Below, in pieces: positions 1-9,598 of a DNA stretch of 64,000 bases (the stretch's first letter is position 1; every line of letters starts with the position of its first letter). The stretch spans positions 1,564,001-1,628,000 of the forward strand of contig NZ_CP012159.1 of the NCBI RefSeq assembly GCF_001189295.1, in the 5' to 3' direction. Under the pieces are notes generated by a model. It was not told the DNA's origin, made no database searches, and was given only the letters and a program-made list of their open reading frames with translations. The translations under genes and the position numbers were made by a program. The DNA comes from Chondromyces crocatus (GTDB lineage Bacteria > Myxococcota_A > Polyangia > Polyangiales > Polyangiaceae).

Positions 1-192
1 GCCGATCTGATCAACGGGGTAGTAGATCGACGCGTACTGATCGGGCTTCCAGATCTGCGAGTCGAAGAGCACCTCCTGCGACGGGGCGATCTCCGAGTCC
101 GGCGGCAAGTCGTCGGCTGCAAATCCGAGCGGCGACGCTGGGTTTCCAGACGGCGGAGGGGTGGTGCAGGGGGCTTTGTTGTCCAGCGTCAT
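1..192 (-). CDS. hypothetical protein, N-terminal part (runs off window edge)
   Basis: An open minus-strand frame begins at ATG 192 and continues to the window edge without a stop, giving about 64 residues. The translation starts MTLDNKAPCTTPPPSG and continues with an acidic stretch and then DSQIWKPDQYASIYYP. This reads like ordinary globular protein after a Pro/Thr-rich beginning. A GTG at 204 is an alternative start four codons upstream. No convincing ribosome binding site is visible at either. I do not recognise the family, and the missing C-terminus prevents a better call. Confidence 0.5.
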   Translation of the reverse strand, partial: MTLDNKAPCTTPPPSGNPASPLGFAADDLPPDSEIAPSQEVLFDSQIWKPDQYASIYYPVDQIG

Positions 193-374
193 CGGCTTGG
201 TCACAGCGCAACATGCTCGATGACTTGGTGTCAAGCGAAGGACCCGGTGTTGCTCGACTTACCGTTGGATGGTCAATTTTGCGCAATGAATTCCGCACGA
301 ATCGACACACCAACGAGCGCCGCGACACCGCCGCAAGATCGTTGCTGAGCAGACTGATTGTTCGCAGCGCGTGC

Positions 375-686
375 TCAGCTCAACCTGACGTGCAGCACGG
401 CTTCGCCTCGCTGCTTGCCATAGAGCTGCTTGATCTCGAGGCGGTACTCTCCGGCCGCCGATGCACTGAATTCCACCGCGGGAGCGCTCTGCGGCTGCCC
501 TGTCGGCAGCTCGCGCAGAACGCGCTCGAAGATGACCTTGCCCCCGGGGGAACGGATCCTCACGTTGAAGGGCGCTGTCGCCTCTTCGTACGCCCGGAAG
601 ACGAGCCTGATCGGATCGCCCACCGATACCGGAGAGTTCTGGCAGAAGGTCTCGATGTCGCCCGAGTTGTCGACGGTAACCGGCAC
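375..686 (-). CDS. small hypothetical protein, possible beta-sandwich domain
   Basis: The frame starts at GTG 686 (MPVTVDNSGD) and ends at 375, giving 103 residues. An in-frame TGA lies fourteen codons upstream and no other start codon falls between. The alternation of hydrophobic and polar residues and the segments GDPIRLVFRAYEEA, SPGGKVIFERVLRELP and AAGEYRLEIKQLYG look like an Ig-like or C2-like beta-sandwich. That is inference, because no named motif is visible. There is no signal peptide, so the gene may be only the 3' part of an older, longer gene. It lies downstream of gcvPB on the same strand, about 190 bases away. Confidence 0.55.
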   Translation of the reverse strand: MPVTVDNSGDIETFCQNSPVSVGDPIRLVFRAYEEATAPFNVRIRSPGGKVIFERVLRELPTGQPQSAPAVEFSASAAGEYRLEIKQLYGKQRGEAVLHVRLS

Positions 687-878
687 GCCTCGCTCGCCCT
701 CAAGGAAACGGTCCGGAGCACCGCCTCATCGCGGGGCTCCAGTATCCTATTCTAGGCATGTTCGCTGGGATCCGGCGAACTTTGCCGCAAAAGACGTCAC
801 CACATGAGCTCGACCAGCCGAGCTGGTCGGCCCTTTCGCGCCGTGACGCAATCCTCATTTCACCTTGGCTGAAGACCA

Positions 879-2375
879 TCAGTCGCGCGTCCAGCGCAAC
901 CGTGGCTGACGCGCAGCGCGCGCCTCGTCCAGCCGTCCGACGACGGTGCTGTGGGGCGCCTGCTTGACCAGGTCGGGCGTCTCGCGCGCCTCGCGCAAGA
1001 TCGACACCATCGCCTCGACGAACTCGTCCAGCGTTTCTCTCGTTTCCGTCTCGGTGGGCTCGATCATCAAGGCTCCGGGCACGACCAACGGAAAGTACAC
1101 CGTCGGCGCATGGAACCCGTAGTCCAGGAGCCGCTTGGCCACGTCCAGCGTCTTCACGCCCGTCTCGCGCTCCAGCTGGCTGTCCGAGAGCACCACCTCG
1201 TGCATGCAGGGCTGCGGCACGGGCGCGAGGTAGTGGTCCTTCAGCCGGGCCCACAGGTAACGAGCGTTCAGCACGGCCAGCGTGCTGGCCATCGTCAGGC
1301 CTTCGCCTCCCATTTCCCTGATGTAGGCGTACGCGCGGATGAACATGCCGAAGTTCCCCGTGAACGCCCGCAGGCGCCCCAGGCTCAGGGGCCGCTCGTG
1401 GTCCCACCCGTAGCCACCCTCCGGTCTGCGGATCAGGACCGGGGTGGGCTGGAAGGGCTCCAGATGGCTCTTGAAGCACACTGGACCCGAACCGGGTCCC
1501 CCACCGCCGTGCGGTGTGGTGAACGTCTTGTGCAGGTTGATGTGGATGACGTCCATCCCCACGTCCCCTGGCCGCGCGCGCCCCATGATCGCGTTGGTGT
1601 TCGCCCCGTCCCCGTAGACCAGCCCGCCCTTGTCGTGGATGAGCTTGCAGATCGCTGGCAGGTGCGTCTCGTAGGCCCCCAGCGTGTTCGGGTTGGTGAT
1701 CATCAGCCCGAACACATCGCCGTCACCGCCCTCGCGCTCGATCGCCGCGAGAATTTGCTCCGGATGAGTGATCCCGTCCGCATTCTTCTCGATCTTGACG
1801 GCGACGAGCCCGTTCAACGTGCAGCTCGCCGCGTTCGTCCCGTGCGCGCTCTCCGGGATGAACACCTTCTTCGGCGAGCGACCCTTCGACTCGTGGAACG
1901 CCCGCATCATCATCAGCCCGCACAGCTCACCCTGCGCGCCGGCGGACGGCTGAAGCGAGCAGCCATCCATCCCGCTGATCTCGCAGAGCGCCTCTTGCAG
2001 GCGCCACATCACTTCCAGCGAGCCCTGGCTCAGCGCCTCTGGCGTCAACGGGTGCAGGCTCGCGAACGCAGGAATTCGCGCTGCCCACTCGTTGATCTTC
2101 GGGTTGTACTTCATGGTGCACGACCCGAGCGGGAAGAGCTGCGAATCGATGCAGAAGTTCCACTGGGAGAGCCGGAGGTAGTGTCGGTAGGCCTCCGGCT
2201 CGCTCACCTCTGGCAGACCGGCCGCTTCTTTCCGCGCGAGCGCACCGAAGAGCGCAGCCGGATCCACGTCGGGTACGTCGAGGGGAGGCAGCGACGCGCC
2301 GGAACGACCTGGCGCGCCACGCTCGAACACGGGGGGCTCACGAAACTTGATGCCACGCGGCTGAGGCTCGCTCAT
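879..2375 (-). CDS. gcvPB: glycine dehydrogenase (decarboxylating) subunit 2
   Basis: This is the PLP-binding subunit of the two-subunit P-protein of the glycine cleavage system. With GcvPA it decarboxylates glycine and passes the aminomethyl group to the lipoyl H-protein. The 498-residue length fits the family. Diagnostic stretches are SQLFPLGSCTMKYNPK (about 79-94), PSAGAQGE (143-150) and the PLP site HINLHKTFTTPHGGGGPG, where Lys283 should form the Schiff base. ATG 2375 is chosen as start because AAAAGG lies about ten bases upstream; a GTG directly before it is possible. The partner genes gcvPA, gcvH and gcvT are not adjacent, so the system is split in this genome. Confidence 0.95.
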   Translation of the reverse strand: MSEPQPRGIKFREPPVFERGAPGRSGASLPPLDVPDVDPAALFGALARKEAAGLPEVSEPEAYRHYLRLSQWNFCIDSQLFPLGSCTMKYNPKINEWAARIPAFASLHPLTPEALSQGSLEVMWRLQEALCEISGMDGCSLQPSAGAQGELCGLMMMRAFHESKGRSPKKVFIPESAHGTNAASCTLNGLVAVKIEKNADGITHPEQILAAIEREGGDGDVFGLMITNPNTLGAYETHLPAICKLIHDKGGLVYGDGANTNAIMGRARPGDVGMDVIHINLHKTFTTPHGGGGPGSGPVCFKSHLEPFQPTPVLIRRPEGGYGWDHERPLSLGRLRAFTGNFGMFIRAYAYIREMGGEGLTMASTLAVLNARYLWARLKDHYLAPVPQPCMHEVVLSDSQLERETGVKTLDVAKRLLDYGFHAPTVYFPLVVPGALMIEPTETETRETLDEFVEAMVSILREARETPDLVKQAPHSTVVGRLDEARAARQPRLRWTRD

Positions 2376-2400
2376 CACATCTACCTTTTAGAAATCGTCG

Positions 2401-2979
2401 TCACTCGCCGGAGGGAGGTGCGGGGGGCTCGGGCGTGCCCTCCTCCTTGTTCTCCTGGTCCCAGTCGCCGCCGCCGAGATCCCCCGTGCCGGTCCCGCCT
2501 ATGGACGCCAGATCAGGCTTCACGTTGCGTTGCTTGATCGCGTCCCAGCCGGTCCCGACCTCGTCCTTCCCGTCGCCGATCTCGCCATCGATCCGATCGT
2601 CGACGTTCTCGCCTTCGGGCCGCGTGTACTTGAAGTACCCCTTGCCGCTCGACTGTGAGTTCGGGCCCACCACGCCGGTTTTGTACTCGATCCAGTCGAA
2701 CCGGAGCACGTTGCCGGTCGCCGTGCCGTGCAGCTCGCCCCACTTCTCACGCTGCGGGCGTTGCCACTTCCCATCCACCTTGTCGCCTTCCTGGATGATG
2801 TGAAGGTGACCGTAGAGTTCGTTGTAATAGACGCCGGTCCAGTCGGCGCCGTCGGGCATGTCGCCCGCCTGGATCTTTGCCGTCTTCGGGGCCGACGTCG
2901 TGCTGCAGCCGAGCGCGGCCGGGCCCAAGATCAAGGCGCCAGCGGCCACGGCGATCCATAGCCGTCGAGATCTGTTCAT
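2401..2979 (-). CDS. hypothetical lipoprotein
   Basis: The product has 192 residues. It starts with a typical lipoprotein signal (MNRSRRLWIAVAAG, hydrophobic core, lipobox AALGC), so it should be exported and lipid-anchored. The mature part has one compact domain with DWTGVYYNELYGHLHIIQEG and KVDGKWQRPQREKWGELHG. This resembles small beta-rich domains that sense or bind at the envelope. A disordered Gly/Pro/Glu tail ends in PEPPAPPSGE. ATG 2979 is preferred over GTG 2997 because it places the positive charges correctly before the hydrophobic core. It lies 25 bases upstream of gcvPB on the same strand. No functional link to glycine cleavage is evident. Confidence 0.75.
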   Translation of the reverse strand: MNRSRRLWIAVAAGALILGPAALGCSTTSAPKTAKIQAGDMPDGADWTGVYYNELYGHLHIIQEGDKVDGKWQRPQREKWGELHGTATGNVLRFDWIEYKTGVVGPNSQSSGKGYFKYTRPEGENVDDRIDGEIGDGKDEVGTGWDAIKQRNVKPDLASIGGTGTGDLGGGDWDQENKEEGTPEPPAPPSGE

Positions 2980-3161
2980 GGCGGCGGAGCCTAGCACCAG
3001 CTGCCCCGACGTCTGAAGGGGGCGATGTCGGTGCGTCTTTCCCGACCCGAGAGGTGCGTACCGTTCCGGTGCGAACCCCGCTTCCCGTCCCCGTCATGCG
3101 GGGGTTCTTCCGCTGACAATCAGGCTCGCAAGGGGAAAGAGCCCACGATACGCTTGCCAGT

Positions 3162-4841
3162 ATGCGCAGAAATATCCTACACGCTCGTTGGATCCCAGGC
3201 CTCCCGCGAATCGGTGAGGTCATCGCTCTCGCCTTGGGAGCTCTCGCCCTGGGAACGACGGCGTGCGCAGGTGACGGCGATGGTGACCGGAACCGCGACA
3301 ACCCCGTAGGAGGTGGCTCCAAGCCGCTGCCGGATGCGCCCTCCTGCGTCGTGGCAGGAGGCTCCGCCACCGTCTCTGCGCCCGAGCTTCGCATGGAGCT
3401 GATGGATCGCCGCTACGAGAGCGGCTGGCTCAGCTCTCCGGTCGCCGCAGACCTCGACGGGGACGGCGTGAACGAGATCCTCGTCGCTCGCGCTGGCTAC
3501 TTCACGGTCTTCGACGCCGAGGGCAACGAGCGGTGGCGCTTCGACGAGGCGGCCTCCATTGCGCCGCGCTTCTGGTCGAGCCCTGTTGTCGCCGACTTCC
3601 GCGACGATGAGCGCCTGGAGATCGTCCTCGCGGGTGGCGGTCAGGTCTGGATGCTCGACTCCGACGGCAACGTCCTTTCTGGCTGGCCGCGCGAGTGGCA
3701 GTACGAGCTCCGCAGCGTCGCCGCCGGCGACGTCAACGACGACGGCCAGCTCGACGTCATCGTCGCCAGCACGCGCCACGAGCCCGACATCCTCACGGCC
3801 TACACTGCGGGTGGCGACACGATAGCCGGCTTCCCTCCGGCGGGTGCTGGCGCGATCGGCTGCAATGTGCGCGAGAACTGCTGGATCGCTGGCGCTTACG
3901 ATCAGAACCTCGCCGTCGGCGATCTCGATGGCGACGGCCGACAGGACATCGTCGCCACGCAGGACAACGCCTACACCGGCTTCTACCGCGGCAACGGTGA
4001 GCTCTTCGACTCGAACCCCATGTTCGAGGACCGCCCGAAGACCCTCGGCGTGCGCTACCTGCACGACCTCCGCCTCGCCCAGCAAGGCTTCGCGGACGAC
4101 GAGTCCTCGGACCTCCAGGCCCACTTCACGAACACCGCGCCGACCATCGCCGACATCGACGAAGACGGCACCTACGAAGTCATCCTGCTCGCCAGCGTCC
4201 AGAACGCGGGACAGGACCGCCGCGAGCAAGGCGTCGGCCTCTGGGTTGTGCGCCATGATGCCACGCGCCTCCCCGGCTTCGAGACCCCCTTCCACTCCGA
4301 CGAGTACCTCGGCGGCCTCTGGGATCTCGACGGCAACATCGTGGCGATGACCAACCAGGTCACCGTGGCCAACATCGATGGCGCCCGTGGCAAAGAGATG
4401 ATCTACGCCGGCTTCGACGGCCGCATCCACGCCGTGCGCGCCGACGGCACCGAGTTCTGGGCCGTCACCTACACCAACCGCCCCGACGTGTTCACTGGCG
4501 GCGTCGTCGTCGGTGACCTCTCCGGCGACGGCAAGCCCGAGATCGTCTTCGCCACCTACTCCCCACAGGGCGGCCAGTCCGACCTCTTCATCCTCGATGC
4601 AGGCGGCAGCATCCTGCACCAGGTCAAGCTCCCCCGCCTCGGCTCCATGGCCGTCCCGACCCTCGCCGATGTCGACGGCGACGGCACCGTGGAGATCTTG
4701 GTCTCCACCCGCGAGACCCCCTGGGACTCCGGCGAGCCCGCGGTGCTGGTCTACAGCGTCGCCAGCTCCACCACCGGCTGCCTCCTCTGGCCCACCGCCC
4801 GCGGCAACCTCTACCGCAACGCCTGGGTCCGCGACCCCTGA
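3162..4841 (+). CDS. FG-GAP/VCBS repeat lipoprotein
   Basis: This is a secreted protein of 559 residues. An N-terminal hydrophobic signal (residues about 18-34) ends in TTACAG, a weak lipobox, followed by an acidic linker. The rest is a chain of calcium-binding beta-propeller repeats: DLDGDGVNEI, DVNDDGQLDV, DLDGDGRQDI, DIDEDGTYEV, DLSGDGKPEI and DVDGDGTVEI, spaced as in an integrin-like propeller. Such propellers usually mediate extracellular binding. No enzymatic domain is visible. It converges on hemL, with about 130 bases between the two stop codons. Confidence 0.85.
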   Translation: MRRNILHARWIPGLPRIGEVIALALGALALGTTACAGDGDGDRNRDNPVGGGSKPLPDAPSCVVAGGSATVSAPELRMELMDRRYESGWLSSPVAADLDGDGVNEILVARAGYFTVFDAEGNERWRFDEAASIAPRFWSSPVVADFRDDERLEIVLAGGGQVWMLDSDGNVLSGWPREWQYELRSVAAGDVNDDGQLDVIVASTRHEPDILTAYTAGGDTIAGFPPAGAGAIGCNVRENCWIAGAYDQNLAVGDLDGDGRQDIVATQDNAYTGFYRGNGELFDSNPMFEDRPKTLGVRYLHDLRLAQQGFADDESSDLQAHFTNTAPTIADIDEDGTYEVILLASVQNAGQDRREQGVGLWVVRHDATRLPGFETPFHSDEYLGGLWDLDGNIVAMTNQVTVANIDGARGKEMIYAGFDGRIHAVRADGTEFWAVTYTNRPDVFTGGVVVGDLSGDGKPEIVFATYSPQGGQSDLFILDAGGSILHQVKLPRLGSMAVPTLADVDGDGTVEILVSTRETPWDSGEPAVLVYSVASSTTGCLLWPTARGNLYRNAWVRDP

Positions 4842-4868
4842 GGCTTCGCCAGGCCGCCTGAACCACCG

Positions 4869-4891
4869 AGGCCCACGCGCTGCGCGGGCCT
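4869..4891. terminator. possible bidirectional hairpin between convergent genes
   Basis: A GC-only hairpin (AGGCCC, two-base bulge, GCGC, one-base turn, GCGC, GGGCCT) lies between the convergent stops at 4841 and 4973. No T-run follows it on either side, so it is at best a weak intrinsic terminator. Confidence 0.3.
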
Positions 4892-4972
4892 GCAGGCCGC
4901 CGGCTGGAAGCGGCACCCCCCTGGCGGCATGGGGGCCTGGCCGGGGCACCACTCGTCAGCGTCGCTTCCCGC

Positions 4973-6256
4973 TCACGTCGCCGCGAGCGCCTCGCGACAA
5001 GCTGCGACCGTCCGCGTGATGTCGTCGTCCGTGAGCGCCGCGCACAGGAACGCCGCCTCGTACTGCGACGGCGGCCAGTAGATCCCCCGCGCCAGCATCT
5101 CCCCGTGCCACCTCGCGAAGCGCTTCGTATCGCTCCCCGACGCCTCCGCCCAGGAGCGCACCGGCCCCTCGCGGAAGAACAGCGTGATCATCGACCCCAC
5201 CCGCTGCACGCACGCTGGCACCCCCGCGTCACGCGCGGCCGCGCGCAGCCCCTCTTCGAGCGCCGCCCCGAGCACCTCCAGCCGCTCGTACAGCGCTGGC
5301 GTCAGCTCTGCCAGCGTCGCCAAGCCCGCCGAGACCGCGACCGGATTCCCGCTCAACGTCCCTGCCTGGTACACCGGCCCGAGCGGCGCCACCGTGCGCA
5401 TCACATCCTCCCGCCCCCCGTAGACGGCGAGCGGCATCCCTCCACCCACCACCTTCCCGAGCGTGGTCATGTCGGGACGGAGCCCGAACCGCTCCTGCGC
5501 GCCTCCCGGGGCGAGACGACTCCCCGTCATCACCTCGTCGAAGACCGAGAGCGCCCCATGCTCCCGACACAGATCGATCACCAGCTGCAAGAACCCTGGC
5601 TCGGGCGGGACACACCCCATGTTCCCCACCACCGGCTCCAGGATGACCGCCGCGATCTCCTTCCCACGACTCGCGAACGCCGCGCGCAGCGCCTCCGGAT
5701 CGTTGTACGGCAGCGTCAACGTCAAGCGCGCGATCGCCTCCGGCACCCCCGCAGAATCCGGCACCCCGAACGTCGCCAGCCCGCTGCCCGCCTTCACCAG
5801 CAGGTGATCTGCGTGCCCGTGGTAGCAGCCCTCGAACTTCACCACCACCTCGCGCCCCGTGAAGCCCCGTGCGACGCGGAGCGCGCTCATCGTCGCCTCC
5901 GTCCCGCTCGACACGCACCGGAGCTTCTCCAGGCTCGGGTACAGCTTCTGCAGCCGCTCCGCGAACAGCACCTCGAGCGCCGTCGGCGCCCCGAACGACA
6001 GCCCTCCCATCGCCGCCTCGCGCACCGCCTCGATCACCGCCGGGTGACCGTGACCCAGGATCGCCGGCCCCCAGGAGTTGATGAAATCGATGTACTCGTC
6101 GCCATCGGCGCTGATGAGGCGGGCCTTGCTGGCGCGCGCGATGAACACGGGACTACCACCCACCGCGCGGAACGCGCGGACCGGGCTGTTCACGCCGCCG
6201 GGGAGGACGGCGCTCGCGCGCTCGAACAGGGCCTGGGAAGCAGGACGATCGCTCAT
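4973..6256 (-). CDS. hemL: glutamate-1-semialdehyde 2,1-aminomutase
   Basis: This PLP enzyme converts glutamate-1-semialdehyde to 5-aminolevulinate in the C5 pathway of haem synthesis. The 427-residue length is standard. Visible signatures are PGGVNSPVRAF near the N-terminus, SWGPAILGHGHP, VSSGTEATMSA (about 116-125), GCYHGHAD, the PLP-phosphate region FDEVMTG, and TTLGKVVGGGMP, where Lys268 is the expected Schiff-base lysine. The start at ATG 6256 gives MSDRPASQALFERA, the usual family N-terminus. The open frame extends far upstream, but that part is the antisense of the neighbouring gene. It is the last gene of a closely spaced minus-strand run. Confidence 0.96.
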   Translation of the reverse strand: MSDRPASQALFERASAVLPGGVNSPVRAFRAVGGSPVFIARASKARLISADGDEYIDFINSWGPAILGHGHPAVIEAVREAAMGGLSFGAPTALEVLFAERLQKLYPSLEKLRCVSSGTEATMSALRVARGFTGREVVVKFEGCYHGHADHLLVKAGSGLATFGVPDSAGVPEAIARLTLTLPYNDPEALRAAFASRGKEIAAVILEPVVGNMGCVPPEPGFLQLVIDLCREHGALSVFDEVMTGSRLAPGGAQERFGLRPDMTTLGKVVGGGMPLAVYGGREDVMRTVAPLGPVYQAGTLSGNPVAVSAGLATLAELTPALYERLEVLGAALEEGLRAAARDAGVPACVQRVGSMITLFFREGPVRSWAEASGSDTKRFARWHGEMLARGIYWPPSQYEAAFLCAALTDDDITRTVAACREALAAT

Positions 6257-6306
6257 GGCGATCGGGGATAGCAGGGGCACCGCGGCGCAGCCAGGCGCCC
6301 GTGCGC

Positions 6307-8958
6307 CTAGGGACAGTGCTCCCGCGCGAGCCGGAGGATCATGTCCCCCACCAGCGCAGTCCAGCCAGTCTGGTGCGCCGCCCCCAGCCCCTCGCCCGAG
6401 TCCCCGTGGAAGTACTCGAAGAACAGGATCCGATCCCGGAAATGGGGATCGTCCTGGAAGAGCGCGTTGTTCCCATAGACTGGCCGACGCCCCGCACCAT
6501 CGCGCTCGAAGATCGCGATCATCCGGCGCGCCAGCTCGTCGGCGCCCTCGCGCAGCGTCCGCCCACCGCAGCCACTCACCGGCGGGATGGTCAGCATGTC
6601 GCCGAATCCGTGGTCCAGCCGCTGCAGCGACCGGTAGAGCAAGTACCCCATCGGGAACCACACCGGTCCCCGCCAGTTCGAATTGCCGCCTTTCATCCGG
6701 TCCGGCGCCTCCCCTGGCTCGTACGCCACCTCGTAGCCTGGCCCCCGCCCATCGAGCCGCACCGGCTGCGTCGCGTGCTCCCGCGACAGTGACCGCGGCC
6801 CGTGCGGCGACAGGAACTCCGCCTCGTTGAACAGATGCCCCAGCACCCGACTCAGCCGATCCAGCGGCACCGCGCTCAGCACCTTCCGCCCATCCGGCCG
6901 CACGGTGATCGCCTCCGCCAGCTCGGGGTTCTTCTCCAGGAACCACTCCGTCCGCCGCCGGAAATTCGCCAGGTGCCCGTAGACCGAAGGCGGGATGACG
7001 TGCACCGCGAACAGCGGGATGAGCCCCACCAACGAGCGAATCTTCAGGTGCTGGCTCCGCTTCCCCTCCAGCAACACGTCGAAGTAGAACCCATCCTCCT
7101 CCGACCAGAGCGGCAACCGCCCATCCTCCGCGTGGTGCAGCGCGTACGCGATGCGGAGAAAATGCTCGAAGAACTTGCTCGCGAGATCTTCGTACGCCGA
7201 GTTGTCCTGCGCCAGCTCCAGTGCGATGCGCATCAGGTCCAGGCAGTACATCGCCATCCAGGCCGTCGCATCCGCCTGCTCCAGGCGCATCCCGGGCGGC
7301 AGCTTTGCGCTCCGATCGAACAGCGAGATGTTGTCGAGCCCGAGGAACCCCCCCTCGAATACGTTGTTCCCTTGCACATCGCGCCGGTTCACCCACCAAG
7401 CGAAGTTGATCAGCAGCTTGTGGAACACCCGCTCCAGGAACACCTTGTCGCCGACGCCCCGCTGCGCGCGCTCGATCTTGTAGAGCTGGAACGTCGCCCA
7501 CGCATGCACGGGCGGGTTCAGGTCCGACAGCTCCCACTCGTAGGCCGGGATCTGCCCGTTCGGGTGCTGGTACCACTCCTTCACCAGCAGCTTGAGCTGC
7601 CCCTTCGCCAGCTCCATGTCGATCGACGACAGCGCGACCGCTTGAAACGCGAGGTCCCAGGCTGCGAACCACGGGTACTCCCACGCGTCCGGCATGGAGA
7701 TCACGTCCGCGATCGACAGGTGCCGCCAGTGCGCGTTCCGCCCCCCGAGCCGCTCCTCAGGCGGTGGGATCGCATCGCCCCGCAGCCACACATCGACGTC
7801 GTAAGCGTAGAACTGCATGCTCCAGAGCAACCCGGCCGATGCTTGCCGGTGGATGAGGCGGCGCTCGTCCGAGATCTCCGGGCCCTGCAGATGCCGGTAG
7901 TACTCGTCCGCCTCGTGACGCCGCTGCGCCAGCAGCGCTTCGCTCCCCGCGAACGGATCGCGGTGCGGCTCCTTCGTCAACCGCACCAAGATCCGCTCTC
8001 GACCCCCTGGTGGCAGGACGAAGCGATGCCAGCTCGCTGCTTTCGTTCCTCGCCGCGCCGGGTTCACCCGGTCCCGGTCCCCCCGCACCACCACGTCATG
8101 GAACGCGTCCTTCACGTGGCGTGACCGCGACGGACTCCCGAACAGCCGCTCGTTGTGCGTCTCGTTGTCGGTGAACAGCAGCTCCGGCGACCCCTGCACG
8201 TACACGTAGTGCGTCCCGAACTCCGACGGGTGCTTCGCTTGCAGCGCCACCGCCCCCTCGTGACCCTCCAGCGCGCTGAGCTCCGGCGCTTCGCCCGCAG
8301 GCTCCGACCAGGCCCACGTGTTGCGGAACCACACATGCGGGAGCACGTGGATCGGCGCTGCCTCCGGCCCCCGGTTCTCCACGGTGATCACCATCAAGAT
8401 GTCGTTCGGGTCGCGCTTCGCGTACTCGACCGTCACGTCCGTATAGCGGCTCTCGTCGAAGGCCCCGAGATCCTCCAGGTTCAGCTCGGGTTCCCGCGTC
8501 GAGCGTCGACGCCCCTCCTCCACGAGCTGCGCATACGGGAACGCGCGCTGCGGATAGCGGTACAGGTAGCGCAGGTAGCTCGAGGTCGGCGTCGCGTCCT
8601 CGTAGTAGTAGATCTCCTTCACGTCCTCGCCGTGGTTGCCCTCCGGCCCAGCGAGACCGAACGCTCGCTCCTTGAGGATCGGATCCCGCTCGTTCCACAG
8701 CGCGACGGCGAGGCACAGGATCTGGTTCCTGTCGCAGATCCCACCGAGCCCGTCCTCGTTCCACCGGTACGCTCGGCTGCGGGCGTGGTCGTGCGGGAAG
8801 TGATCCCACGCGCTCCCATCGCGGCTGTAGTCCTCGCGCACGGTCCCCCACGCGCGCTCGGCCAGGTAGGGCCCCCAGTGTCTCCAGCGCAGCAGGCGGA
8901 GGCGTGCCTCTTCGAGGCGCTGATGCTCGGCGGTCGGTGCGAGATCGGGCTGTTCCAT
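6307..8958 (-). CDS. GH63-like glycoside hydrolase (glucosidase)
   Basis: The protein has 883 residues and no signal peptide, so it is probably cytoplasmic. It resembles bacterial glycosyl hydrolase family 63 proteins annotated as glucosidases. An N-terminal beta-rich region with AWDHFPHDHARSRAYRWNEDG and ICDRNQ is followed by an (alpha/alpha)6-barrel with PDAWEYPWFAAWDLAFQ, EWELSDLNPPVHAWA, DATAWMAMYCLDLM and the C-terminal GNSNWRGPVWFPMGYLL. The acidic residues of EWELSDLNPP and the WRGPVW motif are typical of the catalytic barrel. The substrate cannot be read from sequence; an alpha-glucoside or mannosylglycerate-type sugar is likely. hemL follows 50 bases downstream and the parvulin gene lies 45 bases upstream on the same strand. 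Confidence 0.85.
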   Translation of the reverse strand: MEQPDLAPTAEHQRLEEARLRLLRWRHWGPYLAERAWGTVREDYSRDGSAWDHFPHDHARSRAYRWNEDGLGGICDRNQILCLAVALWNERDPILKERAFGLAGPEGNHGEDVKEIYYYEDATPTSSYLRYLYRYPQRAFPYAQLVEEGRRRSTREPELNLEDLGAFDESRYTDVTVEYAKRDPNDILMVITVENRGPEAAPIHVLPHVWFRNTWAWSEPAGEAPELSALEGHEGAVALQAKHPSEFGTHYVYVQGSPELLFTDNETHNERLFGSPSRSRHVKDAFHDVVVRGDRDRVNPARRGTKAASWHRFVLPPGGRERILVRLTKEPHRDPFAGSEALLAQRRHEADEYYRHLQGPEISDERRLIHRQASAGLLWSMQFYAYDVDVWLRGDAIPPPEERLGGRNAHWRHLSIADVISMPDAWEYPWFAAWDLAFQAVALSSIDMELAKGQLKLLVKEWYQHPNGQIPAYEWELSDLNPPVHAWATFQLYKIERAQRGVGDKVFLERVFHKLLINFAWWVNRRDVQGNNVFEGGFLGLDNISLFDRSAKLPPGMRLEQADATAWMAMYCLDLMRIALELAQDNSAYEDLASKFFEHFLRIAYALHHAEDGRLPLWSEEDGFYFDVLLEGKRSQHLKIRSLVGLIPLFAVHVIPPSVYGHLANFRRRTEWFLEKNPELAEAITVRPDGRKVLSAVPLDRLSRVLGHLFNEAEFLSPHGPRSLSREHATQPVRLDGRGPGYEVAYEPGEAPDRMKGGNSNWRGPVWFPMGYLLYRSLQRLDHGFGDMLTIPPVSGCGGRTLREGADELARRMIAIFERDGAGRRPVYGNNALFQDDPHFRDRILFFEYFHGDSGEGLGAAHQTGWTALVGDMILRLAREHCP

Positions 8959-9003
8959 GAGCGCCCGGCCAGGCTAACCGAGCTTCGCCCGATTCGTGCC
9001 CTG

Positions 9004-9540
9004 CTATTCGGTGCGCTGGATGATGTGGAAGCCGAAGGGGCTCTCCACGACCTCGCTGATCTCGCCCACTTTCAGCGAGAACGCCGCATCCGAGAACGAC
9101 TTCACCATCGTGTTGCGGTCGAACACGCCGAGGTCTCCCCCGCGCTCGCCGGCCCCGGGCTCGTCGCTGTACTTCGCCACGAGCTCCTCGAACTTCGCGC
9201 CACCGCGAACTTGCAGCAGCACCTCCTGCGCCAGCTTCTTCGCCTCGTCACGCGAGCGCGTCATCTCGTCGGCGCGGCTCTTCGACTGCTTGTGCATGAT
9301 CAGCACGTGCCGCGCGCCGATCTTCTGCGGCTGGCTGGCGAGCCGCCGCCGCTCCCGCTCGCTGGCCGCCTCTTCCTCGGCCTCGCGGATCGGCGCCGAG
9401 GTGATCAACCCGCCACCGACCCACTCCGGCGACGTGGCGAGCGTGGAGCAAGCGGGCAAGGTGAAGACGCACGCTGCCAGCGCCACGGCGGACGGCGCGG
9501 CGTGGACGGCGAGGAGGGCCCGGGAGAGGAGACGGCGCAT
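9004..9540 (-). CDS. parvulin-type peptidyl-prolyl isomerase lipoprotein
   Basis: The product has 178 residues. A signal sequence ends in the lipobox LPAC (cysteine near residue 25). It is followed by a charged helical linker (EAEEEAASERERRR) and a single PpiC/parvulin domain: ARHVLIMHKQS, KFEELVAKYSDEPGAGERGGDLG, MVKSFSDAAFSLKVGEIS and SPFGFHIIQRTE. It should act in the periplasm as a folding chaperone or prolyl isomerase for exported proteins. ATG 9540 gives the signal peptide; the longer open frame upstream overlaps the neighbouring gene and was not used. The surface-repeat gene lies 58 bases upstream, so its product is a plausible client. Confidence 0.9.
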   Translation of the reverse strand: MRRLLSRALLAVHAAPSAVALAACVFTLPACSTLATSPEWVGGGLITSAPIREAEEEAASERERRRLASQPQKIGARHVLIMHKQSKSRADEMTRSRDEAKKLAQEVLLQVRGGAKFEELVAKYSDEPGAGERGGDLGVFDRNTMVKSFSDAAFSLKVGEISEVVESPFGFHIIQRTE

Positions 9541-9598
9541 CGAGGCCCGGAGACTGCCCCGCGATCCGGCGGCCCGCAAGCGTCCAGGCGCGCGATCG

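Noticed and set aside
6257-7684. N-terminal extension of the hemL frame (about 470 residues)
   Set aside because: It is the antisense shadow of the GH63-like gene; HemL is complete from ATG 6256.
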